A stretch of DNA of 64,000 nt from Cyanobacteria bacterium MAG CAR3_bin_5 (GTDB lineage: Bacteria > Cyanobacteriota > Cyanobacteriia > PCC-6307 > Cyanobiaceae). The notes beneath the pieces were generated by a model that saw nothing but the letters and a program-made list of their open reading frames with translations, ran no database searches and had not been told where the DNA came from. Shown in pieces: positions 1 through 8,653 of this stretch (positions are counted from its first letter, which is position 1; every line of letters begins with the position of its first letter). Both the position numbers and the translations under genes were made by a program. The DNA lies in assembly GCA_026709085.1 (NCBI GenBank), contig JAPOTR010000054.1, forward strand, positions 1-64,000. Reading direction: 5' to 3'.

Positions 1-39
1 TCCCTTAACAACACACGACAATACCTTCCCGGACTTCCC

Positions 40-250
40 CTATTCTTCGTGGTGCCCTGCAGGGATGGTGACGCTGCTCACCCCCGCCGCCACTGCCACC
101 GTGCCCGATAACGCCGTGTAGTCCATCCCTACCTTGGCGCCACCCCCCACCGTGTAGGACAGACCGACGTTCGACGATGGTGCTGGAACCAGGTTCACCG
201 TCACGTTGTGGGTTCCCCCATCCTCCCTGACACTCCCGCTTGAGCGGGAA
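40..250 (-). pseudogene. Calx-beta domain fragment, decayed surface protein
   Basis: Read on the minus strand this stretch gives about 65 residues of a Calx-beta domain: a serine-rich lead, then EDGGTHNVTVNLVPAPSS, then DYTALSGTVAVAAG and VTIPAGHHEE before a stop at 40-42. Calx-beta repeats occur in long secreted or surface adhesin-like proteins and are abundant in sponge-associated Synechococcus (known for the family). No start codon, signal peptide or second repeat is readable next to it, and the upstream frame breaks near 250. I call it a remnant of a larger gene rather than a working protein. The domain identity rests on motif recognition only. Confidence 0.6.
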
Positions 251-1181
251 AGGATACGTCACTGTGCTGCTGTGGGTGAGCGGCGGGGGAGAAGAGGAGC
301 AGAGCCGCCAGGGGCGCTATTGCCCAGACCAGGGCGACTGTTCCGGCCTTCACGCTGTGGAGAGAGGAGAGTTCATGGGTCGTCTCCGGAGAGAGGATGG
401 GATTGAGGAAGGAGCCAGGGGTGGCAGGGCAGGTGCTGGCTGGGGAAGCACAGCAGATCACGTAGGGATAGGAGCAGTTGTGTGGCGCTGTCTGATGGAA
501 CCGGTTTCTGGAACTGAGCACTGGCGCTGGGCCTGATGCCTTCACTCTTAGCCCAATAATTCCTGAATCGTGCAATTCTTAACGTAACCAACTCGGGTTT
601 CAGATAAGGACACCAGGAAAAGTGCCGTTTTCCGCCTGAACAAGGCTGCCGGCCTTTGCAAAATCCTTTCACGACTGGCTTTACCGGCTTTTCATGGTGA
701 GAGGGCATCCCATGGGGCAGGGCAAAGGCTGGAAACCCTCAACAACAGGTCGCAGCAGGGGTTCCCTTCTCCTCTCAACCCTCTTCCCATCCGCCTTCCC
801 AAGGTCCCAAGCCAGGGCAGTTTCCGGCTGGTCTCCTCATCCATGACTCGGGTTTCCCCTAGCGCCCTTATCCAGAACTCAGGTTCCATTACGAACGAAT
901 GTCAAGCATTTGAGGATCAGAGGCTGTCACTTGACGGAAGCCCCCGCGGTCCCAGTCTCTTGCCCTGGTCCTCAATGCTGCACCGTGATCAGGAGACTGT
1001 TTGGGAACAGCGCCCTCCCCTGATGTGCCAGGAGAATTTGTCATTTCCGGGTCAGGGGGCACTGGCCAGAGCTTTTGGCGTGGTTGGTAGATGGAAGGAT
1101 GCTTCAAGCTCGGTTTTATCCAGGTCACTGCTCTTTGAGCCACTTAAGGAGGGGAGGATTCATGGAGGACGTAATGGTCCT
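251..1181. other. gene-poor stretch, no gene recognised
   Basis: Reading frames of up to 244 codons exist here, but none has a recognisable protein family, and the longest (plus strand, from 843) runs antisense into the carboxypeptidase gene. I see no tRNA, repeat array or convincing terminator. The stretch next to the Calx-beta remnant may be further decayed coding DNA. Confidence 0.4.
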
Positions 1182-2720
1182 TCATGCCGACGCGACGTTG
1201 AGATGGCAGGCCACCGCCAGAAGCTGGTCCAGCTTGGCTTCCAGATAGCGGAGAAAGGGGTCGGCGGACAGGGGGCGTCCCGTGACCTGCTGCACCAGTT
1301 GCTCGGCATTCACCTGCTGGCCCAGGGGATGGACATGGCGGCGGAGCCAACCCAGGAGTTCATGCTCCTCACCGGCAGCTACGCGGGCTTCGACGGGGCC
1401 GATTTCCGCTTCCATGGCCTCCGCCAACTGGGCGGAAATCAGGTGGCCCAGCGCATAGCTGGGGAAGTAGCCGAACAGGCCTTCGCTCCAATGCACGTCC
1501 TGCAAACAGCCCTCCCCCACATGGACGGGGGTGATGTCCAGATAGTCGGCCATACGGGCACGCCAGCGCTCCGGTAGCTCAGCCACAGGCAGTTGGCGCT
1601 CCAGCAGGTCCGCCTCCAGTTCATAGCGCAGCAGCACGTGGAGGCAGTAGCTCAACTCGCCGGCTTCCACGCGAATCAAGCCGGGATCCAGGGGATTCAT
1701 GGCCACCCAGAGACCGTCCCCATCTCCCCAAGGGGCAGCGCCCACCGCTTCTCCGAAGCGGGGCGCCCACACCCGGCTGAAGGCCCGCCCCCGGGCCACG
1801 CGGTTTTCCCAGAACAGGGATTGACTCTCATGGACCCCCATGGAGGTGGGGGCCGCCAGGGGAAAGCCGAACCAGGGGCTCTCCTGCCCCGGCAGTCCCT
1901 GGTCGTAGAGGCTGTGGCCCCACTCATGGGCCGTGGCCAGAAACGCACTGAGGGGTTGATGGACCAGGGTGCGGCTGGTGATGCGGAAATCCTCGGGTCC
2001 CAGGTTGGTGGAGAAGGGATGGGGGGAGCTGGCCAGCACACAGCGCCGCTCGTCAAAACCCCAGGATTCCAGCAACTGCCCACAGAGGGAGTGCTGCACC
2101 GCCTCATCCAGTCTCCACTGGGGCGCCGCCGGGCGGGACGTGCTCCGGACCCGCTCCACCAGCGCCGGCAACCGTTGCCGCAGGGGGGTGAACAACTGCT
2201 CCAGTCGTTGATGGCTGATGTCCGGCTCAAAGGGTTGGGCCAGGGTTTCCCAGGGGGAGCGGGGCTCCGCCAACTGGCGCGCCTGCTCCAGCCGCAGATG
2301 GATCAACGTTGCCAACGCCGGCGCAAAGGCGGGGAAGTCCCGGTTGCGTTTGGCCTCCTGCCAGAGGCTATAGCCCCGGGCCTGGGCTTCCGCCAGGGCA
2401 TTGACCAGGGCAGGGTCCAGGCGACATTGGCGCTCGTACTGCTGTCGCAACAGGGCCAGATTCCGCCGCCAGTCCCCCTGGTCCTCCGGGGGAAGCCGAT
2501 CCAGGTCTGCCTCGGCCGCCGCCAGCAACTCCCCATAGCGGCTGCTGGTTTGACGGCCATGGAGTTGTTGAGCCACCCAGGCCAACTGCTCCCCACGCCA
2601 GGCCGCTCCGGCTGGGGGCATGGCTGTGTTCTGGTCCCAGTACAGGCAACTGCTGATGCTGGCCAGCACATGGGTTTCCCGCTGATGGCGATGGAGTTGA
2701 TCAAAAGCTGCTGTGGACAA
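1182..2720 (-). CDS. Carboxypeptidase Taq (M32 family) metallopeptidase
   Basis: A 512-residue M32 zinc carboxypeptidase, close to the usual length of about 500. It removes C-terminal residues from peptides in the cytoplasm and probably serves peptide turnover. The zinc-binding HEWGH motif is at about residues 265-269, and the family's downstream HES motif (about 297-299), which supplies the third ligand, is present in GVHESQSLFWEN. The N-terminal YWDQNTAMP block is also typical of the family. The start at 2720 gives the expected N-terminus (MSTAAFDQLHRHQRE). The gene stands alone: gene-poor DNA lies on both sides and I see no operon partner. Confidence 0.93.
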   Translation of the reverse strand: MSTAAFDQLHRHQRETHVLASISSCLYWDQNTAMPPAGAAWRGEQLAWVAQQLHGRQTSSRYGELLAAAEADLDRLPPEDQGDWRRNLALLRQQYERQCRLDPALVNALAEAQARGYSLWQEAKRNRDFPAFAPALATLIHLRLEQARQLAEPRSPWETLAQPFEPDISHQRLEQLFTPLRQRLPALVERVRSTSRPAAPQWRLDEAVQHSLCGQLLESWGFDERRCVLASSPHPFSTNLGPEDFRITSRTLVHQPLSAFLATAHEWGHSLYDQGLPGQESPWFGFPLAAPTSMGVHESQSLFWENRVARGRAFSRVWAPRFGEAVGAAPWGDGDGLWVAMNPLDPGLIRVEAGELSYCLHVLLRYELEADLLERQLPVAELPERWRARMADYLDITPVHVGEGCLQDVHWSEGLFGYFPSYALGHLISAQLAEAMEAEIGPVEARVAAGEEHELLGWLRRHVHPLGQQVNAEQLVQQVTGRPLSADPFLRYLEAKLDQLLAVACHLNVASA

Positions 2721-3699
2721 GAACGGTGGCCAATGGAGATGAATCCTGTCTAACCCCGGATTCCCCCTTTCCCGGGAATGACGAAGAAGAGCGGATCAGG
2801 CCCCGCCTTGCCCTTCCGTCCGTCCCAATCGTCAAGCCACAGGGGGAGGGGGTAGAGAGCCGGTCAGCACAAGGATTCCGGGGGAGCCGGTTGTGTTACG
2901 GCGCTGTCAGAGAACCCACCGCGATAAACGTACGTTTGATTCAGGATTTCCCCGGTGGCCGTGAACCGCCGTGATGGGTTTGGCCGTTGCCCATGGGGAT
3001 CCCCTTACCGACGGCCCAACGCCTCGCCTGGCGGCTTGTGTGGAGTCATTCAACGATCCGATGGTACGGGATAGTTGGCAGTGGGCAATCACTCCAAGAT
3101 CTTCGAGGGTAGGGCATCAACCTTGTCTGGAAGCTCCTTCACGTCTTCCCGCTGGCGGGTCTCCATGGCCTTCAAGTCCGCTCGCGCTACGCCAAACAGG
3201 AACATTCCAAAGCCAAGGACAACCATTCAGTCAGGCTGGGGGAGAAACACTGGCATCGCAGTCATTCTGGCATTTCTGGGCTAGGTAGGTGCATCACTCC
3301 ATCCACCACCCGCTACCCATGGATTCTCTAGCCCCCCAGCGGGGAGAGCACGTCATGGTCAGACAAGAGACATCAGTAAGAGGTCCCCGGCAAGGGGTGA
3401 GCAGGGTAGGGCTTGGCATCTGCCCCGCTCCGTTGAGACCAGGGTGAGGATCCCATGGCCCCCTGGCTGGAGCAGGCCCCTACCCCAGGCACTGCCGCTG
3501 ACCATGGCCTGGCCGCCTCCAGCTTTTCGTTGTTGCCCAGCCAGTAGATTGCGGCGTCCGTATCGGTGGATTCCGAGTCGGTGTTTTCCCGTGGGCTGAT
3601 CGAGGCCGTTGAGCCGACGGCCTTGCTAACCCCGGTTATGGATAAGGCCAGGAGTTGGTGTGGCTGGTTGGGAAGGGGAAGTTGTCGAATTGGGGAAGG
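2721..3699. other. gene-poor stretch, no gene recognised
   Basis: Nearly 1 kb between the carboxypeptidase start and the beta-barrel remnant carries only short frames that match no family I know. A 21-base motif at 3626-3646 (TAACCCC then GTTATGGATAAG) recurs with one insertion and one mismatch at 16771-16792. The bases just upstream of 2720 presumably hold the carboxypeptidase promoter, but I cannot assign -35 and -10 boxes with confidence. Confidence 0.4.
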
Positions 3700-4024
3700 G
3701 GAAGGGGCGTCCAGCCCCAACCGGCGGCGGGAAGCGCTGCCCTCGGAACCTGCCAGCCCCTCCACGTCCTGGGTGGTGGTCATTGTCAATAGAGATCGGT
3801 GGTGGCGAGACTCACCCCCGCATCGCCCCCATCGATGAGCAGGCCATCGATCCCACGGCATCCATCTCCATGGCGGTGTGGGGCTCATGGTTCCTCTGGT
3901 CACAGTGGGTGTGAGGGACAGGTGCCCCAGCCATAACCTGCTGTGGCCCAGGCGGGGGTGAGGGCGTAGCGGCCGTAGGGGAAGATGCCGGTGGTGCTGA
4001 TGGCGCCGGCCCCACTGGTATCCC
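3700..4024 (-). pseudogene. autotransporter-like beta-barrel domain remnant
   Basis: Translating the minus strand across several frames recovers blocks that resemble one outer-membrane beta-barrel C-terminus: YGRYALTPAWATAGYGWG, then LSLTPTVTRGTM, then MEMDAVG, then GLLIDGGDAGVSLATT, then TTTQDVEGLAGSEGSASR and LGLD. Their order matches the barrel domains that follow Calx-beta repeats in sponge-symbiont Synechococcus surface proteins, from memory of that family. At least three frameshifts and an in-frame TGA separate the blocks, so the gene is dead. It abuts the 3' end of cysQ. Similarity may continue below 3700, but I cannot align it reliably. Confidence 0.5.
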
Positions 4025-4030
4025 CTTCTT

Positions 4031-4942
4031 CTAAAGCACGAAACCCGGATCAATGGCGGCCATGGCCGTCCGGGCGCGGGCTTCCAGTTGCTCTTGACAG
4101 GGGCCGTGGCTGGCAATCAGGCAGCCCCTCTGCCGTAGATCGCCGCTGTCGTAGGTGAGGAGGCGACCGTTCCCATGGCGGAAGCAGCCGCCGGCCGCCC
4201 GGAGCACCGCTTCCGGCGCCGCCATGTCCCAGTGTTTTGGTGCGGAGCGGCCCGAGAGGGAAACGTACACATCCGCTTCACCCCGCAGGATGGCGGCCAC
4301 CTTGCAGCCCACACTGCCCATGGAGCGACTGCCAGCCAGGCCCAGGCGGGGAATCAGGGCCTCCAGACGCTCGTCACGATGGTTGCGGCTGGCCATCAGG
4401 ATCAAGTCTTCACAGCGGTGGCGACCACTCAACCGGGCCGGGCGGCCTATGCCCTGACGATCTTCCCGCCAGCAACGGCCCTCCAGACCGAACCAGAGTT
4501 CCTCCCGCTCCGGCAGCATCACCAGCCCAAGCCGGGGGCGGCCCTTGTGCAACAGCGCCAAGTGAATGGCATAGTGGCCGGTCCCTTCCAGAAAATCCCT
4601 GGTGCCGTCCAGGGGATCCAGCAGCCAGACCCACTCCTGATCCAGGGGATGGTCCCGGTCGTCCTGGTGGGTGGTTTCCTCGCTCAGCATTCCCCAGGGG
4701 GCATGGGGCCAATTCCGGGTCAGGGCTTGGAGCACGTGGCCATGGACGGCCCGATCCGCAGCGCTCACCGGCCCGTCCCGCCCTTCCTCCACGGTCAACC
4801 CGGGGGGATAGCCGTAGGGAGGCTGCTGGCCACGGGCATAGGCCCGCAAAAGATCCGCGGCTTCCCAACCACTGCGCCGCAGCACGGCCATGAGGTGGTC
4901 CCCTTTCACGCCGGGGGGGGAAACAGCAGCAGGACTGTCCAT
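4031..4942 (-). CDS. cysQ: 3'(2'),5'-bisphosphate nucleotidase, CysQ-like inositol monophosphatase family
   Basis: This encodes a Mg-dependent phosphatase of the inositol monophosphatase superfamily, probably hydrolysing 3'-phosphoadenosine 5'-phosphate, a by-product of sulfate assimilation. The metal-binding DPLDGTRDF motif is clear, with the upstream EET acidic site in LSEETTHQDD and the C-terminal HWDMAAPEAVLRAAGG motif (W-D-x-A). I chose the ATG at 4942 (MDSPAAVSPPG) because it gives the N-terminus expected in cyanobacterial CysQ; an ATG at 4966 or 4891 is possible. The gene diverges from rsmI with essentially no spacer, so the two start regions overlap. Confidence 0.88.
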   Translation of the reverse strand: MDSPAAVSPPGVKGDHLMAVLRRSGWEAADLLRAYARGQQPPYGYPPGLTVEEGRDGPVSAADRAVHGHVLQALTRNWPHAPWGMLSEETTHQDDRDHPLDQEWVWLLDPLDGTRDFLEGTGHYAIHLALLHKGRPRLGLVMLPEREELWFGLEGRCWREDRQGIGRPARLSGRHRCEDLILMASRNHRDERLEALIPRLGLAGSRSMGSVGCKVAAILRGEADVYVSLSGRSAPKHWDMAAPEAVLRAAGGCFRHGNGRLLTYDSGDLRQRGCLIASHGPCQEQLEARARTAMAAIDPGFVL

Positions 4943-5852
4943 GATGGGAACACAGGCAGGCGCCATTGTGGAACAGCCCAGGGAAGAACCCCATGGCGGG
5001 GTGCTCTACGTGGTGGGTACGCCCATCGGCAACCGGGAGGATCTCAGCCCCCGCGCCCGCAGGGTACTGGAGCAGGCGGACGTGATTGCCTGTGAGGACA
5101 CCCGCCACAGCACCCGATTGCTGCAGGATCTCCCGGGCCATGGCCGGCTGATCAGCTTTCACTGTCACAACCGTTGCCAGCGGCAACCGCAGCTCCTGGC
5201 GTTGCTGACGGCGGGTCACAGCCTGGCCCTCATCAGTGATGCCGGTCTGCCCGGCATCAGCGACCCCGGCGAAGAGTTGGTGGCGGCAGCGCGCCGGGCA
5301 GGGCATGGGGTGGTGTGCATTCCTGGCCCCACCGCCTTTGTCACGGCCCTGGTGGGCAGTGGTCTGCCTTGTGGGCGGTTTGTGTTTGAAGGTTTTCTGC
5401 CGGCCCGGCCCGGCGCCCGTCGTCAACGTCTCCGACACATGGCGGCGGAACCCCGCACCGTGGTGTTCCATGAGGCCCCCCATCGGCTGTTGGCGCTGCT
5501 GGAGGACCTGTTGGAGTTGTGGGGTGATCGCCCCCTCCAGGTGGCGCGGGAATTGACCAAACACCATGAAGAGTTCGTTGGTCCCACCACGGCCATGGCC
5601 CTGGACCATTTCCGGGGCCGGGCGCCCCGGGGTGAATGTTGTGTTGTGGTAGGGGGCTGCCCGGAGCCGGAGACGTTGCCCTGGGACGGGGAGGCCCTGG
5701 CAACCCAGTTGCAGCAGTTGATCCGCAGGGACGGCCTCAGCCCCAGCCAGGCCGCCCGTGCCCTGGCCCAGCGCAGTGGCCACAGCCGACAGCGGCTCTA
5801 TGCCCTGCTGGTGCAACAGCGCCGTGGCGAGGAGCAGGGCCCTGGGCCATAG
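4941..5852 (+). CDS. rsmI: 16S rRNA (cytidine(1402)-2'-O)-methyltransferase
   Basis: RsmI uses S-adenosylmethionine to 2'-O-methylate C1402 in the decoding centre of 16S rRNA. The tetrapyrrole-methylase fold signatures are in place: VGTPIGN near the N-terminus, ACEDTRHS, the SDAGLPGISDPGEELV loop that binds cofactor, and a C-terminal helical part (LSPSQAARALAQRSG). Length of about 300 residues is in the usual range. The start is uncertain: ATG at 4941 or 4944, or a GTG at 4968 that would avoid overlap with cysQ. The small membrane protein gene follows 8 bases after the stop and may be co-transcribed. Confidence 0.93.
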   Translation: MMGTQAGAIVEQPREEPHGGVLYVVGTPIGNREDLSPRARRVLEQADVIACEDTRHSTRLLQDLPGHGRLISFHCHNRCQRQPQLLALLTAGHSLALISDAGLPGISDPGEELVAAARRAGHGVVCIPGPTAFVTALVGSGLPCGRFVFEGFLPARPGARRQRLRHMAAEPRTVVFHEAPHRLLALLEDLLELWGDRPLQVARELTKHHEEFVGPTTAMALDHFRGRAPRGECCVVVGGCPEPETLPWDGEALATQLQQLIRRDGLSPSQAARALAQRSGHSRQRLYALLVQQRRGEEQGPGP

Positions 5853-5860
5853 TGGTTGCC

Positions 5861-6115
5861 ATGGTCCATCGTTTTCTCCTGTTGGGCGCCGGCTGGGGTG
5901 TGGGCATCCTGATGCTCCTCAGTCTCAGTCTGGGGGCCCAGAACCTGGAACGCTCGTCGGAGCGCCTCAGTCTTGACCTGGGGTTGAATCGCACAACCAT
6001 CCCCTTGCCCAGCGGCGTGATCATCGGGGTGGGGCTGATTGTCGGTGTGGTGGCCGGCAGCAGTGCCACCGCCCTGCTGTGGCCGCGCTCCTCTTCCTCT
6101 GAAGAGGAGGAGTGA
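5861..6115 (+). CDS. small conserved cyanobacterial membrane protein
   Basis: An 84-residue protein with two hydrophobic segments, about residues 5-27 (LLLGAGWGVGILMLLSLSLG) and 50-72 (GVIIGVGLIVGVVAGSSATALL), ending in an acidic tail of serines and glutamates. I recognise no function. The hairpin-like two-helix layout and position directly after rsmI resemble small thylakoid or inner-membrane proteins conserved in marine picocyanobacteria, but that is inference. The ATG at 5861 is the first in-frame start after the rsmI stop. Confidence 0.7.
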   Translation: MVHRFLLLGAGWGVGILMLLSLSLGAQNLERSSERLSLDLGLNRTTIPLPSGVIIGVGLIVGVVAGSSATALLWPRSSSSEEEE

Positions 6116-6123
6116 GCGGAGGT

Positions 6124-6852
6124 TCAGGGCCGAGCCCCGGCAGTGCTGCCGGGCAGGGCATAGAGGGCGCCTTCCACCACCAAACGACTGATCCCTTGCG
6201 CCAGCAGGTGGGGTGCTGTCTTGCCCAGCAGCTTAGGGTCGGCCAGCTTGACAATCCTCTGGTTCCGCCGACACTGGCGCCGTGCCTGACGAACGTTGCT
6301 GAACAGGATCAGCCCTTGCCGCTGTTGTTCCTCCGTGTCCAGGGGGGCCAGGTGGTGGAGACTGCCCAAAGTCTGGGGCTGTAGCTCCACGCTGCGTTCC
6401 ACCAGGAGATAGAGGGGAGAAGGAAGCGTATTCACGTCCAGGTTGGCGGCCCGTGCCCCTTCTGCGCTCCGGCGGGTGGCCTTGCCGCTGCGCTGGCGGC
6501 TGGTGGCGGTCAGAGCGGTGGCGCCTTCTTCAACGGCCATATCATCGGCGCCCCCGTTCTCCACAAAGTCGTCGGCGTCTTCCCAGGGGAGGTTGCTGGC
6601 GCCGGTGAGGTTGTCCATGGGCTCATCCACGGCAACCGTATCCGCCCCTGCCGGGACGGGCCGGGCTGGTTTCTTGTAGTTGCGGGCCTTGCAGGTCTCC
6701 AGTTCTGCGGCGCTCAACCGGGACCGCACGATGCGCATCACCGTCCTGTCGCTACAGCCAAAGCGCTTGCCCACATCAGCACTGCTGCTGCCGGCGCGGT
6801 ACTGCTCCACGATCTGAGCTTTCTGGCGCTCTGTGAATCGACTGGGGGTCAT
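6124..6852 (-). CDS. cyanobacterial helix-turn-helix domain protein of unknown function
   Basis: A 242-residue protein. Its first 45 residues form a homeodomain-like helix-turn-helix of the transposase or resolvase type (RFTERQKAQIVEQYRAGSSS, then DVGKRFGCSDRTVMRIVR). A low-complexity acidic linker rich in A, D and E follows at about 65-115. The C-terminal half is arginine-rich (FSNVRQARRQCRRNQRIVK). It probably binds DNA, but I cannot name a target. The ATG at 6852 gives an N-terminus just before the first helix; 6879 is an alternative. It converges on the small membrane protein gene at 6115, leaving 8 bases between stops. Confidence 0.7.
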   Translation of the reverse strand: MTPSRFTERQKAQIVEQYRAGSSSADVGKRFGCSDRTVMRIVRSRLSAAELETCKARNYKKPARPVPAGADTVAVDEPMDNLTGASNLPWEDADDFVENGGADDMAVEEGATALTATSRQRSGKATRRSAEGARAANLDVNTLPSPLYLLVERSVELQPQTLGSLHHLAPLDTEEQQRQGLILFSNVRQARRQCRRNQRIVKLADPKLLGKTAPHLLAQGISRLVVEGALYALPGSTAGARP

Positions 6853-7068
6853 GGCCGATGGCAGGCAGGGCCTGGGCATAGGACATGCAGTCTAGGAGAT
6901 CCCCGACAGACAGGGAGGGGCGAAGACGATCATCTCCAGCAAACACCGCCACCAGGCAATTCCCGGCCTGCCTTACGGAACCGGGTCAAAGTTCATGAAC
7001 TGTCCCCATTGCGGGGTTCCACCCTCGCCCCTGGCATCATAGATGGGAGCAGAATCAGGACACAGTCC

Positions 7069-7377
7069 ATGGAACATCTTCCCCCGCGTCAGGCCTATCA
7101 GGTGCGCTGCACCCTCTCCTTCGGCGACATCTATGGCCAGGTTCTGCTCTGGATCATGGTCATCTTCATGAGCCTGGCCGCCGCCATGGCCCTCATGGGA
7201 TCCAGCCGTCCACTCTTCGCCTTGATTGCGGTGGGGCTGGTGTTGGTGCTCTCCCTCCCCTTCCTCCTGTTTGCCTTTGTCACCACGCTCCTCAACCACG
7301 TGGCTCTGGAGCCGCTGCCCCAGGCTGACACCACCTCGGCAGCCACCAAGGGGCAATCCCCCCGCAAGAAAGAATAG
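7069..7377 (+). CDS. small conserved cyanobacterial membrane protein
   Basis: A 102-residue protein with two adjacent hydrophobic segments, about residues 23-43 (LLWIMVIFMSLAAAMALMG) and 48-72 (LFALIAVGLVLVLSLPFLLF), and a polar, lysine-ending tail. It is probably an integral membrane protein of unknown function. The ATG at 7069 starts the conserved-looking MEHLPPRQAYQVRC; an earlier in-frame start at 7009 would add residues without family character. It lies 34 bases before moeA on the same strand and could be co-transcribed with it. Confidence 0.65.
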   Translation: MEHLPPRQAYQVRCTLSFGDIYGQVLLWIMVIFMSLAAAMALMGSSRPLFALIAVGLVLVLSLPFLLFAFVTTLLNHVALEPLPQADTTSAATKGQSPRKKE

Positions 7378-7411
7378 CCGCTGGATAACCTTCAACCAGG
7401 GAGTCGGTGGT

Positions 7412-8653
7412 GTGGAAGAGGCAAAACGAGGCTACACGCTGGAAGAAGCCCGCGCCCGGTTGTTGGATGCCCTGAGTCCCTTGCCAGGGCGGGACACATG
7501 CCCCTTGCACCAGTCCCGTGGGCGGGTGTTGGCGGCGCCCCTGGCGGCGCCGAGGGCGGTGCCCGGCTTCCGGGCCTCCAGTATGGATGGCTATGCCCTT
7601 CGCGCCGTTGATGGCCAGCCGGGCCGGTCCCTGCCTGTGGCGGGATGTTCAGCCGCCGGAGCGCCCTATGGCCGTCCCTTGCAACCGGGGCAGGCGGTGC
7701 GCATTTTCACAGGGGCGGTGGTGCCCGATGGCGCGGATGCGGTGGCGCCCCAGGAAGACGTCCGGTTGATGCAGGGGGACCTGCCCGATCCCGCCATCAC
7801 CCTGGAGGGCCCCATTCATCCGGGTCAGTGGATTCGCTCTCCCCAGGAGGAGGCTGCCCCGGGGGAGCCGCTGGCCAGCGTGGGGCAACGGCTCAGCAGT
7901 GTGGACGTGGCGCGGGCAGCGGGTTGTGGCCTGCGCACGGCCCAGGTTTACGCCCGTCCCCGGGTCGCCCTGTTGATCACGGGGTCGGAACTGCGCCCGG
8001 CCGGCCATCCCCTCGCCCCGGGAACCATTCATGACAGCAACGGCCCCCTGCTGCTGCTGCTGCTGGAGCAATTGGGTATTCCCGTCGTGGGTCGGGAATG
8101 GGTGGATGATGATCCTCAACGGTTGGAGAGGGCATTGCTGAAGCTGGCCGGCCGCAGTGACGTATTGATCAGCACAGGGGGGGTGTCTGTTGGCGACGAA
8201 GACCATGTGCGCCCCCTGCTGGAGCGGCTGGGGACATTGCAGTTTTGGCGACTGTTTCTCAAGCCGGGCCGTCCTTTTGCCACGGGGACCATGGCGGGCG
8301 CCCGGTTTTTTGGTCTCCCCGGCAACCCTGTCTCCGCTGCCGTCACCTTCCTGCAACTGGTCCGGCCCGCACTGCAGGTGCTGGAAGGGGCAACGCCGGA
8401 GCCCTGGCCGCGCCTGCGGGTCCGTCTCGCCACCCCGCTGCGGCGCCGGTCCGGTCGGCCGGAGTTAATCCGCGCCCGCCTGGGCATGGATCAGCAGGGG
8501 AACCCTCTGGCCACCCCTTGCGGCAATCAGAGTTCAGGCCGGCTGGCCTCCCTGCAGGGGGCTGATCTGTTGTTGGAGGTGGACGCATCCACCACGGCAC
8601 TGCCTGCGGGAGTCGCGGTGATGGCCCAACTGCTGCGGCTGCCGGTGCTGTAA
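7412..8653 (+). CDS. moeA: Molybdopterin molybdenumtransferase MoeA
   Basis: MoeA inserts molybdate into adenylated molybdopterin, the last step of molybdenum cofactor synthesis. Visible family motifs are ASSMDGYAL near the N-terminus, IFTGAVVPDGADAV, the MoCF-biosynthesis core with ISTGGVSVGDEDHV, and FGLPGNPVSA before the C-terminal beta-barrel domain. The GTG at 7412 gives 413 residues, a normal length; an upstream extension into the previous gene would be unnatural. A run of six CTG codons (around 8048-8066) encodes six leucines. The stop is immediately followed by the stop of the convergent SPFH gene. Confidence 0.95.
   Translation: MEEAKRGYTLEEARARLLDALSPLPGRDTCPLHQSRGRVLAAPLAAPRAVPGFRASSMDGYALRAVDGQPGRSLPVAGCSAAGAPYGRPLQPGQAVRIFTGAVVPDGADAVAPQEDVRLMQGDLPDPAITLEGPIHPGQWIRSPQEEAAPGEPLASVGQRLSSVDVARAAGCGLRTAQVYARPRVALLITGSELRPAGHPLAPGTIHDSNGPLLLLLLEQLGIPVVGREWVDDDPQRLERALLKLAGRSDVLISTGGVSVGDEDHVRPLLERLGTLQFWRLFLKPGRPFATGTMAGARFFGLPGNPVSAAVTFLQLVRPALQVLEGATPEPWPRLRVRLATPLRRRSGRPELIRARLGMDQQGNPLATPCGNQSSGRLASLQGADLLLEVDASTTALPAGVAVMAQLLRLPVL

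Noticed and set aside
843-1577. 244-codon open frame on the plus strand
   Set aside because: It is partly antisense to the carboxypeptidase gene and shows no family motif; high GC makes long chance frames common here.
1593-2753. 386-codon plus-strand frame
   Set aside because: It lies wholly opposite the carboxypeptidase gene, which has clear catalytic motifs.
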